A stretch of DNA of 64,000 bases from Tipula vernalis. Lineage: Eukaryota > Arthropoda > Insecta > Diptera > Tipulidae. Under the pieces are notes generated by a model. It was not told the DNA's origin. It did not search any database and saw nothing but the letters and a program-made list of their open reading frames with translations. Below, one piece after another: positions 1 through 10,609 of the stretch (position 1 is its first letter; the number at the start of each line of letters is the position of its first letter). Both the position numbers and the translations under genes were made by a program. The stretch covers positions 21,451,409 through 21,515,408 of the forward strand of contig OY282558.1 in NCBI GenBank assembly GCA_958295665.1. The letters run 5' to 3'.

Positions 1-2
1 TC

Positions 3-1451
3 GTCATAGATAAAAAATTAAATTTCAACATGCACCATAAACTATTAAAAAACAACCTGACTTCGGCAATAAATATTATTAAGATATTTGCCAGGAAAAA
101 AGGAGGAGCACATCCATCACAGTTATTAAACTTACATAAAAGTTTAGTTGAAAGCAGAATCAGATACAGCTCTATAATCACTACAAATAATAAAAATAAG
201 GAAATGACACAGAAATTAATAAATGCAAGTCTAAGGACATGTTTAGGATTTACAAGCAGCACACCAGTCACAGCCATAATAGCAGAAGCTGGAGATATAC
301 CAATAGAATTAAAAATAGAAATGTTCATTTATAACTATATAGCAAAACATATATATAATAATACAATTTTGGGACAAAAATTAAAAGATAACAAATGTTA
401 TGGGAAACTGAATGAAATCTATTTAAAAAACAAAAATTTGTTGGACAAAATTCCCATCAAAAAAAAAAATGAACCAAACATAAATGAGATTAATCAGCAT
501 ATAGAAATAGATACAAGCCTGAATCAAAAGTTAAAAAATAAAGATAATTATAACAAAGCATATTTAAAACAAATAACAGTAGAACACATAGAACAATTTG
601 AAACTAAATTTATATGTTACACAGATGGAGCAATAATTAATAATAACAGAGGAATTGGGATATATAATCAATACAACAATGAAACTTACAGCTATAATAT
701 AACAGAATCACTCTCAATAAAATCAATAGAAACATTAGCTATTCTAGAAGCAATAAAAATAGCAGCAAAAAAGGGTATCAAAAACTTAACTATATTCACA
801 GATTCATTATCTACATGTATTTCAATAAAACATCAGCTAAAAATAAAAGAAGATAAAAAATATTTCGAAGAAGCAATATATAATATAACAAGAAGTGAAA
901 ATATGATAATAAAAATAATCTGGATTCCCAGTCATATAGGCATCAAAGGCAATGAAGAAGCAGATGAAGCGGCAAAACAAGGTACTAAGACAAGAAGAAA
1001 AATTGACACCAAAACACCCTTAGAGGAAAACGTTAAAATATTCAAAAACACTGTATACCAAAGGTGGAATAGAGAATTCTTAAATAAAACAATTTCAAAA
1101 GGTACACAACACAGAAAAAATATTAAAGAGAAAATCACAACAAGACCTTGGTTTCATAAAAAACATCTAGACAGCGGAACTATCAAAAGGATTACAAGAT
1201 TAAGAACTAATCATACATTTGATAAAAAATATCTAAAACTAATCAAAAAAATCGAAGATGATAAATGCGAAGTATGCAATAACACGGAAGATGCTAGACA
1301 CGTAATTGAAGATTGCAAAAAACACGACAGAATCAGAGAAAAATATAATACAATTAAACACAAAAAATTACAAGAAATACTGGCGGATAACAAAATGGAA
1401 GAATACAAGGAATTAAATCAATTTTTGAGAGAAATACAAGCGGAATTTTAA
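3..1451 (+). CDS. I-type LINE ORF2, C-terminal part with RNase H (5' end outside window)
   Basis: This is the C-terminal part of a non-LTR retrotransposon polyprotein. The frame stays open from the window's first bases into the ATG at 30, so it is cut by the edge rather than starting there. The beginning corresponds to the reverse transcriptase thumb and connection. Counting from the ATG at 30, a complete RNase H domain lies at about residues 193-320, with the four acidic residues in order: CYTDG (D199), SIETLA (E234), FTDS (D258) and GNEEADEAA (D312). A Cys-rich stretch, CEVCNN..HVIEDC, follows near residue 420. RNase H plus this C-terminal motif fits the I group of LINEs, where the enzyme degrades the RNA strand during target-primed reverse transcription. 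The visible frame has no stop or frameshift, so this is a young copy. The sense strand is extremely A-rich, unlike the neighbouring genes. Confidence 0.85.
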   Translation, partial: VIDKKLNFNMHHKLLKNNLTSAINIIKIFARKKGGAHPSQLLNLHKSLVESRIRYSSIITTNNKNKEMTQKLINASLRTCLGFTSSTPVTAIIAEAGDIPIELKIEMFIYNYIAKHIYNNTILGQKLKDNKCYGKLNEIYLKNKNLLDKIPIKKKNEPNINEINQHIEIDTSLNQKLKNKDNYNKAYLKQITVEHIEQFETKFICYTDGAIINNNRGIGIYNQYNNETYSYNITESLSIKSIETLAILEAIKIAAKKGIKNLTIFTDSLSTCISIKHQLKIKEDKKYFEEAIYNITRSENMIIKIIWIPSHIGIKGNEEADEAAKQGTKTRRKIDTKTPLEENVKIFKNTVYQRWNREFLNKTISKGTQHRKNIKEKITTRPWFHKKHLDSGTIKRITRLRTNHTFDKKYLKLIKKIEDDKCEVCNNTEDARHVIEDCKKHDRIREKYNTIKHKKLQEILADNKMEEYKELNQFLREIQAEF

Positions 1452-1968
1452 TAATAGAAATATTTTAACACAGAATAATAATACTGCATTAGTGAGAATA
1501 TTAATAAAAAAAATAATTAATATATTATAATTAAACATATATAAAAATTCAAACACATAATAATATTAATAAGGCATATATAAAAAAAAAAAAAAAAAAA
1601 AGAAATAAAATAAAATAAAATTAATATAAATTCCGGTAACATGTAAACATAAACGCAGAAAATGAAATGTCAAAGAAATACATGTAATAGATGATGACGG
1701 TGACGTTTAAAGAACATCATTTATAATAAAATAAAAACTAAAGTGATTAAAATAAGATATAAATTAAAAGATTTATATAAACAAAAAAAAAAAAAAAGGA
1801 AATCTTTAATAATAATCTTTGGTGATGTGAGCGGCGACGCTCAAGCCAAACAAATAAACTAAACGCAAAAAAAAAAAAAAAAAAAAAAAAATAAACAATT
1901 TGAGAGGGCGAACAACAATTTTCCTAAATTTTAATTTATTATTATTAAATTGTATTTAAAAAGTTGAA
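1452..1968 (+). other. LINE 3' end with poly(A) tracts, then 5' region of the zinc-finger gene
   Basis: The LINE reading frame is followed by A-rich sequence and a long A run at about 1580-1601, the likely 3' tail. Two more A runs, near 1783-1797 and 1867-1891, lie before the zinc-finger start. They may be further retroposed tails or simple A-tracts in the 5' untranslated region. I see no coding sequence here. Confidence 0.5.
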
Positions 1969-3104
1969 ATGACACAAATTAGTGATAAAATAATTTGTAG
2001 GACATGCCTAAAAGAACCAAATGAATTTTGTTCCTTATTTGATGCCCGTTTGATTGGTGAGGAGCAGCTGCTGATTTCCGAGATGATTTACAGCTGTACT
2101 AATGTCGAGGTGAATATTTTGTATTCCAATTTCATATTCGATATATACTTAGGTATTCAATCGATATTTAGATCAAACATACTGACAATATAACACGATA
2201 CATCTGTAATGAGTGTGTCGTTCTCTTGGTGCAGTGTTATGCGTTTAGAAATATGTGTCTAGAATCTGATGTCTATCTGCGCATAAAAGGGGAGCAAAAG
2301 GAAGAGGTTATTGAAAATTACAAGGAAGTTTGTAATTTACAAGGTGGATTAAAAACAGAGAAGCATGAAATTTCACTACATGTTATAGACGAGTTAGTGG
2401 CTGAAAATACAATAAACGATCAGTCACAAATCGATGAGAACTCTACAAGCTTAATCGATATGGACTACAAGGATGATTATACTTCTGACGAATTGGATAA
2501 TGGTGAAGAAGCAGAAGAAGATCCAATAAATACGGAACTCCCAGTCAAAGTAGATGTGAAACCGAACATAAGGCGAAGAGGAAGACGCAAGGTCAGCTAT
2601 GAATGTGACATATGTGACCAAAAATTCGATAATGCCGATAAACGAAGGTATCACATTGCCAAGCATAACGAAACTTACGACTATTTGTGTAACATATGCG
2701 GTGAGAAATTCAAAATTAAGCGGACCTATACCGATCACATGAATCGGCATCAACCAAATTTCAGATGTGAATTGTGTGAGAAATCATTCCCTAATAATTT
2801 CCAATTAAAATTACATCTGAGAACACACACGGGTGAGAAACCGCATGTTTGCGAAGTATGTGGCCTAGCGTACAAACAGAACTCGGACTTAAAAATTCAT
2901 ATGAGGCGGCACACCGGAGAAAAACCAATTAAGTGTCGATTCTGCGAAAAAACATTCATATCGGCAAGTTATCGCGCAAAGCATGAAGTGTACCACCAAG
3001 ATCCATCGATTAGGCCATTCAGGTGCAACATTTGCTACAAGGATTTCAGGCTCAAGAAATATTACCGACAGCATTTAAAGACCCACAATAAAAATGAAAC
3101 ATAA
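1969..3104 (+). CDS. ZAD-domain C2H2 zinc-finger protein (2 exons)
   Basis: Proposed CDS is 1969-2109 joined to 2172-3104, 357 residues. The intron 2110-2171 (62 bp, GTGAAT...TTTAG, phase 0) restores a whole ZAD domain: CRTC at residues 10-13 in exon 1 and CNEC at 59-62 in exon 2. Without splicing the first frame stops at 2193. An acidic linker follows, then a basic patch (RRRGRRK), then six C2H2 fingers at about residues 191-352 with TGEKP-type linkers. ZAD domains dimerise, and such proteins usually bind DNA as transcription or chromatin-architecture factors in the nucleus; many act in the female germline. The target cannot be told from sequence. An AATAAA signal lies inside the last codons (3087-3092), and the stop is 11 nt from the stop of the convergent dynein gene. 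Confidence 0.88.
3087..3092 (+). promoter_or_regulatory. Poly(A) signal AATAAA inside the zinc-finger CDS end
   Basis: AATAAA overlaps the codons before the TAA at 3102-3104. Cleavage 10-30 nt downstream would fall almost at the stop codon, leaving hardly any 3' UTR. No closer alternative lies before the opposing gene. Confidence 0.5.
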
Positions 3105-3115
3105 TACTAATCAAA

Positions 3116-5077
3116 TCACAATAGTTGTGCGAGTTTATTCTGATCTAAAAGTCCTTTAATAACTTTGCCCTTGATTTCATTCATATGTTCTCTATGATGT
3201 TCCTCAGCATCCTCAGGTTTCATGAACGTTCTTACATCAAAACCGGGTTCGAAAGGTGATATAACTGGAACAACCTCGTAAGATTCCCGCTTTTTCATCT
3301 CGATTTCGAGCTGGTGGTAGAAATCCTTTTCGTTCTGCTCCACTAAATCGACAACTACTTCGCCTTCTGCAACTTCCTCGGTTGGCGGTGGGATCGCTTC
3401 CTCTTCTCCTGTCACCTGTTTCACTAATTCGGCTGAAACCATTTTGGCAGCATCATCTTGTGTTGCCTTTTCTTTTGCTGCCGCCTCCTCTTCTGCCTTT
3501 TCCTGTTCTTTCCGAATTTTCAGTTTTACTTCACGAAGCCTAGAATCGAACGCCTTTTCACGTCTCGTTTCACGTTCTACCATGAACGAAAATGCGGGCC
3601 TCTCGACCTTCGAACTCGGCACCATATTGTCGGAAAGTCGAACCAAATATATAAAACCATTATCTCCAGCAACAGCTGCCAATTCTCCGTTTTCATGTGA
3701 CGCAGTACAGAACAATGGAGTTGGAGTCAACTTAATTCGCATAATTGGCTTATTCTGTTCGAGAAGCAAGTCCCATGCCTCAAATGATCCATCCTGCGTG
3801 GTAATAAAAAAAAGGGAACACCTCGTCTTACTCCAGGTACCCGAAAGCACCGGTACGTGTTGGGTAGGCGTCCAAATAATTGGTGAATCGCGCCATTCAT
3901 CCGACCATATTTTTGCGGTCCAATCCCCAATTGTTAGGAAATTTTTCGGGAACGCCGGATTCCGCTCCAACGAATATAAGCAACCAGTGTGAGTCCTAAA
4001 TTTGGCAATAATTTTCTCCATCGGTGTTCGACCCTTCCGATTACAACTAAATACATGCCCTTGATCTGAACCGACCATAAATCTGGTTGGAATTGTTGGT
4101 TCAAATTCAACAACGGACACTCCATAGGACCGGGATTTTTCTTGCTCGTTAGTTGCGACCGGATCCATACATAGTTGTTCGGTGGGCTCGACCAAATTTC
4201 GAATATCCCAGAAATATACTGTACCGTCAGCAGATCCAGAAAACAACTCACTATTCGTTTTAGAGGAAGTCCATAGTAAAGAATTAACACGCTCAGTATG
4301 GGCTATTTCACGCTCTGTTAATAATACGGGAATTCCTCCATTTCGTTGATCCCAAATTACAACCTGACCCGATAAAAGCCCGCCTGCTAACAAAAATTGA
4401 TCACGAGAATTACACTCTAGACTCATGATCGGGGTTTGAGGAACGAGTGTAAGGAACGGAAGATTAGGATTCTCTATATTCCAAATATACGAGGTTGGGT
4501 CATAACTCGCAGTTTCGGTGTATTTAGGCATCGAATACGATCCAGCTATATATAGTCCATCTGGTGACCAAGTTAGGTTGCTAATAGGTCGCAGTGGTTC
4601 TTTTTTATCCTTAAAAATACTAACGGTTTTGCCGCTAAATTCTTCGCGCTCTGGAATCCCTTCCAAATCATCAAAATAGTTTTGGTATATATTAACCGCG
4701 CCATTCTGAAGCACAGACTTTTCCATTTCTTTTAATAAGATCGGCACTTTTTGGCCCCAAATATCCTCACGCATAATTTTTTTCCGTTGCCGCGTTGTCT
4801 GTTCCTCATCAAATGGATTTAAATCCTTTGGCCAACCTCCTTCAATGTGGTTCATGCCGCGTGCCTTCATTTCAGCACTTATCGTAACACAGTCGCTTAG
4901 AGCATATTGTTTGTATATCTGTGTACTCGAGTCGACCGGATTTCTCAGATAGTACTCATTCATGTATGATCGATTTGGTGGCTCATCAAAAATTAGCTCA
5001 TTATGATCGGCGAAAAGACATTGACGACCAAATCTGCGACGTTCTTTCGCATAAAAATATTTATCATCCCTATTCAT
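3116..5077 (-). CDS. Axonemal dynein intermediate chain 2, intronless copy (A)
   Basis: A 653-residue uninterrupted frame. The N-terminus (residues about 1-160) has the conserved DNAI2/IC69 layout, with the motif AVNIYQNYFDDLEG near 127-140. A WD40 propeller follows at about 165-485, with WSPDG, WDQRNGG, FSGSADGTVYFWDIR and TIGDWTAKIW motifs. Next come a charged Glu/Lys/Ala-rich coiled-coil-like stretch and a C-terminal tail. Length and order fit full-length DNAI2. The family forms part of the outer dynein arm base in motile cilia and sperm flagella, so expression in testis and chordotonal organs is expected. It starts 256 bp from the divergent MEIOB-like gene and ends 11 nt from the convergent zinc-finger gene. 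Unlike its paralogue at 7160 it has no introns. Family identity is clear; the exact orthologue is inferred. Confidence 0.92.
   Translation of the reverse strand: MNRDDKYFYAKERRRFGRQCLFADHNELIFDEPPNRSYMNEYYLRNPVDSSTQIYKQYALSDCVTISAEMKARGMNHIEGGWPKDLNPFDEEQTTRQRKKIMREDIWGQKVPILLKEMEKSVLQNGAVNIYQNYFDDLEGIPEREEFSGKTVSIFKDKKEPLRPISNLTWSPDGLYIAGSYSMPKYTETASYDPTSYIWNIENPNLPFLTLVPQTPIMSLECNSRDQFLLAGGLLSGQVVIWDQRNGGIPVLLTEREIAHTERVNSLLWTSSKTNSELFSGSADGTVYFWDIRNLVEPTEQLCMDPVATNEQEKSRSYGVSVVEFEPTIPTRFMVGSDQGHVFSCNRKGRTPMEKIIAKFRTHTGCLYSLERNPAFPKNFLTIGDWTAKIWSDEWRDSPIIWTPTQHVPVLSGTWSKTRCSLFFITTQDGSFEAWDLLLEQNKPIMRIKLTPTPLFCTASHENGELAAVAGDNGFIYLVRLSDNMVPSSKVERPAFSFMVERETRREKAFDSRLREVKLKIRKEQEKAEEEAAAKEKATQDDAAKMVSAELVKQVTGEEEAIPPPTEEVAEGEVVVDLVEQNEKDFYHQLEIEMKKRESYEVVPVISPFEPGFDVRTFMKPEDAEEHHREHMNEIKGKVIKGLLDQNKLAQLL
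3134..3139 (-). promoter_or_regulatory. Poly(A) signal (TTTATT on +) inside the dynein A CDS end
   Basis: The minus strand reads AATAAA about 15 nt before the stop codon at 3116-3118. Together with the opposing signal at 3087 it suggests that two convergent transcripts end within the same few tens of bases. Confidence 0.4.
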
Positions 5078-5333
5078 TACTGTTAGAGATAGATTAGATT
5101 TCTTAAAAATATATTATAGTTTTTCTGGTTGTGAGTTTGTGACTAAACAAACGAAGATCCAAGTCGTTATGGCAAAATTTCATGGTTTATTATGTAACGC
5201 AAACAAAACAAATGGCTAACTTGAATTCAAATGGCGTACAGCCCTAAAAAATTTACATTTTATTGAATGTACTAGAATCCATCCACAAATTTCAAACAAA
5301 AATCCGTTCGGATTTTGACGCAGCTCATTCGGA
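5078..5333. promoter_or_regulatory. Shared divergent promoter between dynein A and MEIOB-like gene
   Basis: Only 256 bp separate the two divergent start codons, so both 5' UTRs and promoters must lie here. No clear TATA box is seen. Co-expression in the germline is plausible because one gene is a sperm-flagellum gene and the other a meiosis gene, but this is inference from the family roles. Confidence 0.5.
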
Positions 5334-6956
5334 ATGGCTGCCCAGTCGTTAACCAAAATGTCCAATTTAATGAAGAAAATTCAAATTAAAGACATAAATT
5401 TAGATTTTCAATTTAATTTCTTTCTAACATGTTTAATAATTAAAAAATCAGATTTTCGTTTATTCGAAAACAAACGGCGGGGTATAAATGATCAGGAGGA
5501 GAGCGAAGAAAATGGTGTTGTAACATTTACGTTTCGGGACACCAAACGAGATTTTATCAACTGTAATGTGTGGGGCACACGTCAATTTATCGAGAAATAT
5601 AATCGATTATTTTCGATCGGTGATGTTGGTGAGTTTAACACTAAATGTTAGATTTATTTTTTTCCACAATTCTTGTTTCACGGCTATGACAGATCTATTA
5701 CACTCCAAATAAATTCTAATTTTTCTTTTAAACTGTGCATAGTAAATGTGATAACACCTCGAGTTACTCTAATAAACTCAGAAGACCGGCAGGTCCAATT
5801 CAAGCCTATAACATCATCTCAATTTTTCTTGACTATAAATGAAAATTCCAGTGAAATCACTCCATATGGGGGTAGCAGTAAGGATGCATTGAAGAAATTG
5901 CTAAATTGGCCAACAAAACCGATCGAACGATTGCTTTCCTTATTAGACATAAAAACCAGCCACAGTTCCGGAACCACAAATTTCTGCGATATAGTGGTTA
6001 TTGTCCGATTAATAAAAGATGTTCGACAAATCGCAATTCGCCGCGGTGGCATTAAACAATGCCGGGAAATCATTGTAATGGATGAAACCTTATCAGGAAT
6101 GAGCTTAACTTTGTGGAATGTAGATTATATAAATCGGTCGGAACACTGGATTTCGCTAAATACCACACTTTTTCTGACGGATGTTCGAATCGAATTCTCC
6201 ACATTTTATAAGGCTGTAGTGTTAAGAGTATCGGATCGGTCAATTATATTTGAAAATCCTAATGTTAAACGGGCTAAAGATTTAAAGGAATTTGTCGATA
6301 ATACACCTCTGCAACCGATGGAGAATCTAATGAGCCCGAATGATGTGCCAGATTGTAAGCATCTTTTAATTTCGAAATTGATGTAATCGCCTTAATATAA
6401 TTTTGTTATTTCAGTGGACACGATTACAAATGTAATGGCAATCAAGAAAATTAATGATCTGATCGAGAATCCCCTTGATACAGACGAAGAACAATTCACC
6501 GGGCTATGTTATGCGTTAGTTTCGCGGTTTGATATAGATGGAACTACAAAAATATATTCAAAACGTTGTATACGATGTCACTATTCACTTAAGGAACATC
6601 TTAACTATTGTGACCGAGAGTCCTGCCTAGATCTCCAACTAAACACCTGTCAATCAGATTTATTTACACAGATGTTTGATATCGGTGTGGATATCTCGGA
6701 TCACACTGGAACCCTAACAAACTGTCGAATGACTGATAAAAATGCACAAAAAATATTAGGTTACAGCCTAGAAGACTTTCGAAACTTGAATCAATCACAA
6801 AAAGGGATTTTAAAGTGGAAATTCTTGTTGGAGCGCTGCGCAATTAAATTTCTTATTCGTAAAAAAACGGTCTACCGTTCCAACACTTTCATTTCTATTC
6901 TAGAATTAGTGCCGGCAGATTCAGATGATGTTGTGGCTAAAATAAAAGTTTATTGA
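5334..6956 (+). CDS. MEIOB-like meiotic OB-fold protein (3 exons)
   Basis: Proposed CDS is 5334-5628, 5743-6354 and 6415-6956, 482 residues, close to the usual MEIOB length. Introns are 5629-5742 (GTGAGT...CATAG, phase 1) and 6355-6414 (GTAAGC...TTCAG, phase 1); both keep the frame open. Exon 1 carries the first OB-fold signature (TFTFRDTKRDFINCNVWG). Exon 2 carries the central OB fold (ETLSGMSLTLWN). Exon 3 carries a four-cysteine zinc site (C354, C357, C368, C373) and the C-terminal DISDHTGTLTNCRM stretch typical of MEIOB and RPA1. MEIOB-family proteins bind single-stranded DNA and support meiotic recombination; the dipteran relative is known as hold'em. AATAAA at 6960 lies right after the stop, so the 3' UTR is very short. 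The gene sits between two DNAI2 paralogues. Confidence 0.85.
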
Positions 6957-6959
6957 TTT

Positions 6960-6965
6960 AATAAA
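6960..6965 (+). promoter_or_regulatory. Poly(A) signal of the MEIOB-like gene
   Basis: AATAAA begins 4 nt after the TGA at 6954-6956. It implies a 3' UTR of only a few tens of bases before the next gene's 5' region. Confidence 0.6.
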
Positions 6966-7159
6966 ATTACATTTTTATACCAGGAATAAGATATTTGTTT
7001 ATATTTTTCCTACCCTGTAAAGGCATTTTACTTATTAGGCAGTCGTTATGGAAACTGCAAAATGATTTTCCTCCTTTTCGATATTCTCTTCTGTGTGATA
7101 TAACCTTTAGTCGATGTAAATTTGTACAGTGAATAAGACGTAAGTGGTTTGGAGCTCAA

Positions 7160-9124
7160 GTGAAAATGAATGAACCCATTGCCTATAATTACCAAAAGGA
7201 GAGACGAGAATTCGGGAAACCGTGCAATTTTGTAGATAAGAATGATGTACAATTTTCGGAAACCTCACATCATGATCAAATGGCCGATTACATTTTACGT
7301 AATCCCGTCCACGAGGGTACATATTGTGGGACTCAGATGTCTATTAGTGATGCAAATACTGAGCGCGTGGAATATGAAAGTCGTGGTATAGCGCACGGTG
7401 AAGGAGGTTGGCCAAAAGATATTATACTTTCAGATCCAGAACAGACAGTACGGTATCGTAGGAAAATTGAAAAGAGTGAATCATATATTGCTCAGGTTAT
7501 GGCTCTCACAAAACCTATGGAACATTACATGTTTCAAAATAATGCTGTAAATATTTACGAAAATTACTTCGAGGATTTAGAAGGAGCCCCATTAGTTGAG
7601 AAGTGCTCGTCCAGGACTGTAAATGTATATCGGGACCCAAATATTAATAAGGTAAGAGACGATGCCTTTCGTAGTTATCACCAGTAAAGTTTATTATATT
7701 TTTCCTTAAGCGACCAGTGCGTCATCTTTCGTGGTCACCCGACGGGGGAACCAAATTAGCTGTCTCCCACTGCAACATGGATTTTCAAAAGGCGCTTGTA
7801 GAACTATCGACCGAATCCTACATCTGGGAAATCGAAAATCCTAACAGCCCTCTTGTTAAATTAGTACCAAACAGTCCAATCGTGTGCCTAGAATATAATC
7901 AAAAAGATCCTAACAGTTTAGTGAGTGGTCTATTTTCGGGACAAGTTGCCGCTTGGGATACACGAAGTGGTCGTGATCCAATAGCGCAGAGTGAAAGAGA
8001 AATATGCCATCGTGAACCTGTTAATTCCGTGCTGTGGATTAACTCAAAAAGTGGAACGGAATTTTTCTCAGGCTCATCTGATGGCCAAGTGATTTGGTGG
8101 GATACCCGAAAAATTAATGAACCAATTGATCATTTACTAATGGATCCTATAAAAACAGATGACCAAGTTTTGGCCAGATCTTTTGGAATTTCTATACTTG
8201 AATACGAATCCACTATTCCCACAAGATTTATGTGCGGCAGTGAACAAGGAATGCTGTTCTCTTGTAACCGCAAAGGTAAAACACCAATGGAAAAAATTAA
8301 TATTCGAATGATGTGCCATTTAGGGCCCATATACTCAATTACGCGAAATCCCGCATTCGTCAAAAATTTTCTAACAGTTGGGGATTGGACCGCTCGAATT
8401 TGGTCGGAAGAATGTCGCGAAAGTTCTATTATTTGGACTAAAAATCACACAGCAATGTTAACAGACGGGGCCTGGAGTTGCACAAAAGCCTCCATGTTCT
8501 TTATAAGTCGAATGGATGGAGTTCTCGATGTCTGGGATCTCCTGCAACAACAGAATGAACCAATCTTAAGTGTAAAAGTTTGTGATGATCCAATTCGGTG
8601 TATCCGAACGCATGAAAATGGCAAATTTATAGCCGTGGGCAGTGTAAAAGGAGCCACATACCTTATTGAGTTGTCAGAGCATATGTCGTATAGTGCTAAA
8701 AATGACAAACCATTATTGACGGCAATGCTAGAACGTGAAACTCGGAGAGAAAAAATTTTGGAATCAAAATTACGAGAAATGAAGCTACGAGTACGAACTG
8801 CCCAGAAACTAGATGGTGATGAAGAATCGCAGAGAAGTAAAAATACAGAAATTGAAATGGCGTGCGCCCAATCAGAAACAGAATTTCTCGAGTGTGTGGA
8901 GGTGGAAAAGAAAAATCGAAATCCAGAATTTGAAAGACGTAAGTATACAAAAAAAAATGACAACGCCGTTCCAAATTTATTCCCAATTTTGTCTGTATAT
9001 AGGAAAGAAAAAAATCGACGCCTACGGGAACGAAATCGAAGGTGAATATGAAGAAGAGTCCGAGGCTGAGGCAAATGAACGTGCAATAGACGAAGAATAT
9101 CACAACTCAATCCTAAATAGCTAA
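7160..9124 (+). CDS. Axonemal dynein intermediate chain 2 paralogue (B), 3 exons
   Basis: Proposed CDS is 7160-7651, 7711-8938 and 9003-9124, 613 residues. Introns are 7652-7710 (GTAAGA...TTAAG, phase 0) and 8939-9002 (GTAAGT...ATATAG, phase 1). The N-terminus aligns with copy A (ERREFGKPC, RNPVHEGT, AVNIYENYFEDLEG). The WD40 propeller carries the same landmarks (LSWSPDG, FSGSSDGQVIWWDTR, TVGDWTARIW). After the propeller the two copies share RETRREK..SKLREMKLRVR and then diverge: B ends in a short acidic tail (EGEYEEESEAEANE) and lacks A's longer conserved C-terminus. The role would be an outer-arm dynein subunit, perhaps testis-specific. The start at 7160 aligns with the start of copy A. Identity to the family is clear; functional specialisation is inference. 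Confidence 0.88.
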
Positions 9125-9389
9125 ACATTTTATGAAAACATAAACATAAAACATATGTTAATGTTGCCTCGTCTATGTACATATTCTTGTTTATTAGACT
9201 TTTACATGCCACATACGAGTGCACCACACACACACAAGTTTTATAGAGCCATCGATTATTCAAATTAGGTTGCTTTATTTGGATTTTCAATATTCTAATC
9301 TGTTGATATCGGTTTATGTTTTCTTGTATTTACCCTATCAAATATGTATATGAACATGTGTATTAACTATTATGTTATGATTTCTTTGT

Positions 9390-9395
9390 AATAAA
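9390..9395 (+). promoter_or_regulatory. Candidate poly(A) signal of dynein B
   Basis: The first perfect AATAAA downstream of the TAA at 9122-9124 is about 265 nt away, so this copy would have a longer 3' UTR than the preceding MEIOB-like gene. Confidence 0.4.
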
Positions 9396-9651
9396 CAACA
9401 AACATACTTGAGTTTTAAAAATTATCACTTAACATGTTTTCTAATGATATCGAATGAATTGATTTGTGTTGTTTTGTCATGATATGAAAAAATTTTATAT
9501 CATATTTAATATGGAATTTGCTGGGGAAATAAAAGAAAGAAAATACTGATTACCTAACCTGTATATAATCGCCATGGGATGGAAAATTACCATCTACAAT
9601 AGTTTTGGAGTCCACTCAAGTAAAGCATACGTCCAGTATTTGTTATCAGTT

Positions 9652-9784
9652 GTACCTAAATAATTTTTTTTCATGTCGTCTGTGTACAAACGCCAGAGGA
9701 CGGATTTTTGTTACGATTTTCCTCTACGTGCTAGAAGCGCAATAAAATCAAATGAGAATAAAATTTATTATTTTAGGTACATCT
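9652..9784. repeat. Small inverted repeat (about 130 bp)
   Basis: GTACCTAAATAATTT at the left edge is mirrored by ATTATTTTAGGTAC at the right edge. It could be a tiny MITE. The arms are short and AT-rich, so chance is possible. Confidence 0.35.
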
Positions 9785-10079
9785 AGTATAAGTACAGTAA
9801 AATCGCAACTCTCAAGATTTATTTTGGGACCAGCGGTATTATGCAGACAACAAAAATAATTTGAATAAGGATTATTTTGTATAGGGTTTAATAATGAACA
9901 ATTTCATGATTTATTACAACAATCTCCAACAATCTCTCAAAGTGGTTATTAATGATTAATAGATTTATTATTAACGGCATCTGAAATACTAAAAGGTTTA
10001 GATAGTCCTATGACTTGACATATTTTGTGATTGGTCTATGGCGAATAAATTGCCTTTAAAGTGAAGTTATTCCCCAAGA

Positions 10080-10320
10080 CAGATTATCTGCTTTTGAAGA
10101 TACATACATTTTGTCGAGTGAACAATTGAGTAGATTTTATGATTTCCGGGATCTTAGAGTTGTTTTGACGAATAATTTGAATTTCAACAAGCATATATTG
10201 ATTGAAAATCCTTTACATTACTTACGTTAGATACCTCTATTTTGGAGATGCGTCAGTTTATGATTTATGCGCTTAGACATCTTCGTATAAAAATCGGTTT
10301 CTTAATTTGCAGAGCTTGGC
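10080..10320 (+). pseudogene. LINE reverse transcriptase C-terminal scrap
   Basis: One frame reads RDLRVVLTNNLNFNKHI near 10150-10200, matching the RDLGVxLTxxLxFxxHI block found after the catalytic region in Jockey-type LINEs. It is preceded by an AFEDTYILSSEQL-like strand and followed by stops. Only a short decayed piece is present, and its boundaries are uncertain. Confidence 0.45.
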
Positions 10321-10609
10321 ACAAGGGCGTGAAGTGCTCTTTGGTGTATTTGCCCGGGACATTCTTTCCCAAGAATTGACTGCCCTGAGTTACTAGATAG
10401 GTATGGCATTTACACTCCTCATACAGAGCATTGAGATCGCGTTCAGGATTTTTACGTGTCCCATTTTTGGTAATAATTTTAATTGTAATTCGAATAATAA
10501 TTTGCTCAGATCATCAGAAGAAAGTGATGAACATCGCATGGTAAATTTAAATCATTATGTTTCGTACAGTGCAATATAATTTATAAGCTTTCAGTAGAGC
10601 AAACTGCAA

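Noticed and set aside
3444..3992. 182-codon plus-strand frame inside the dynein A gene
   Set aside because: It is antisense to a clear WD40 protein, with no motif of its own.
5629..5692. Nearer splice acceptor (GACAG at 5688-5692) for the first MEIOB-like intron
   Set aside because: It shifts the frame and gives an early stop; the acceptor at 5741-5742 keeps phase and restores the family alignment.
8445..9290. 281-codon minus-strand frame over dynein B
   Set aside because: Antisense shadow of the coding exons; low-complexity Phe/Ser/Arg content.
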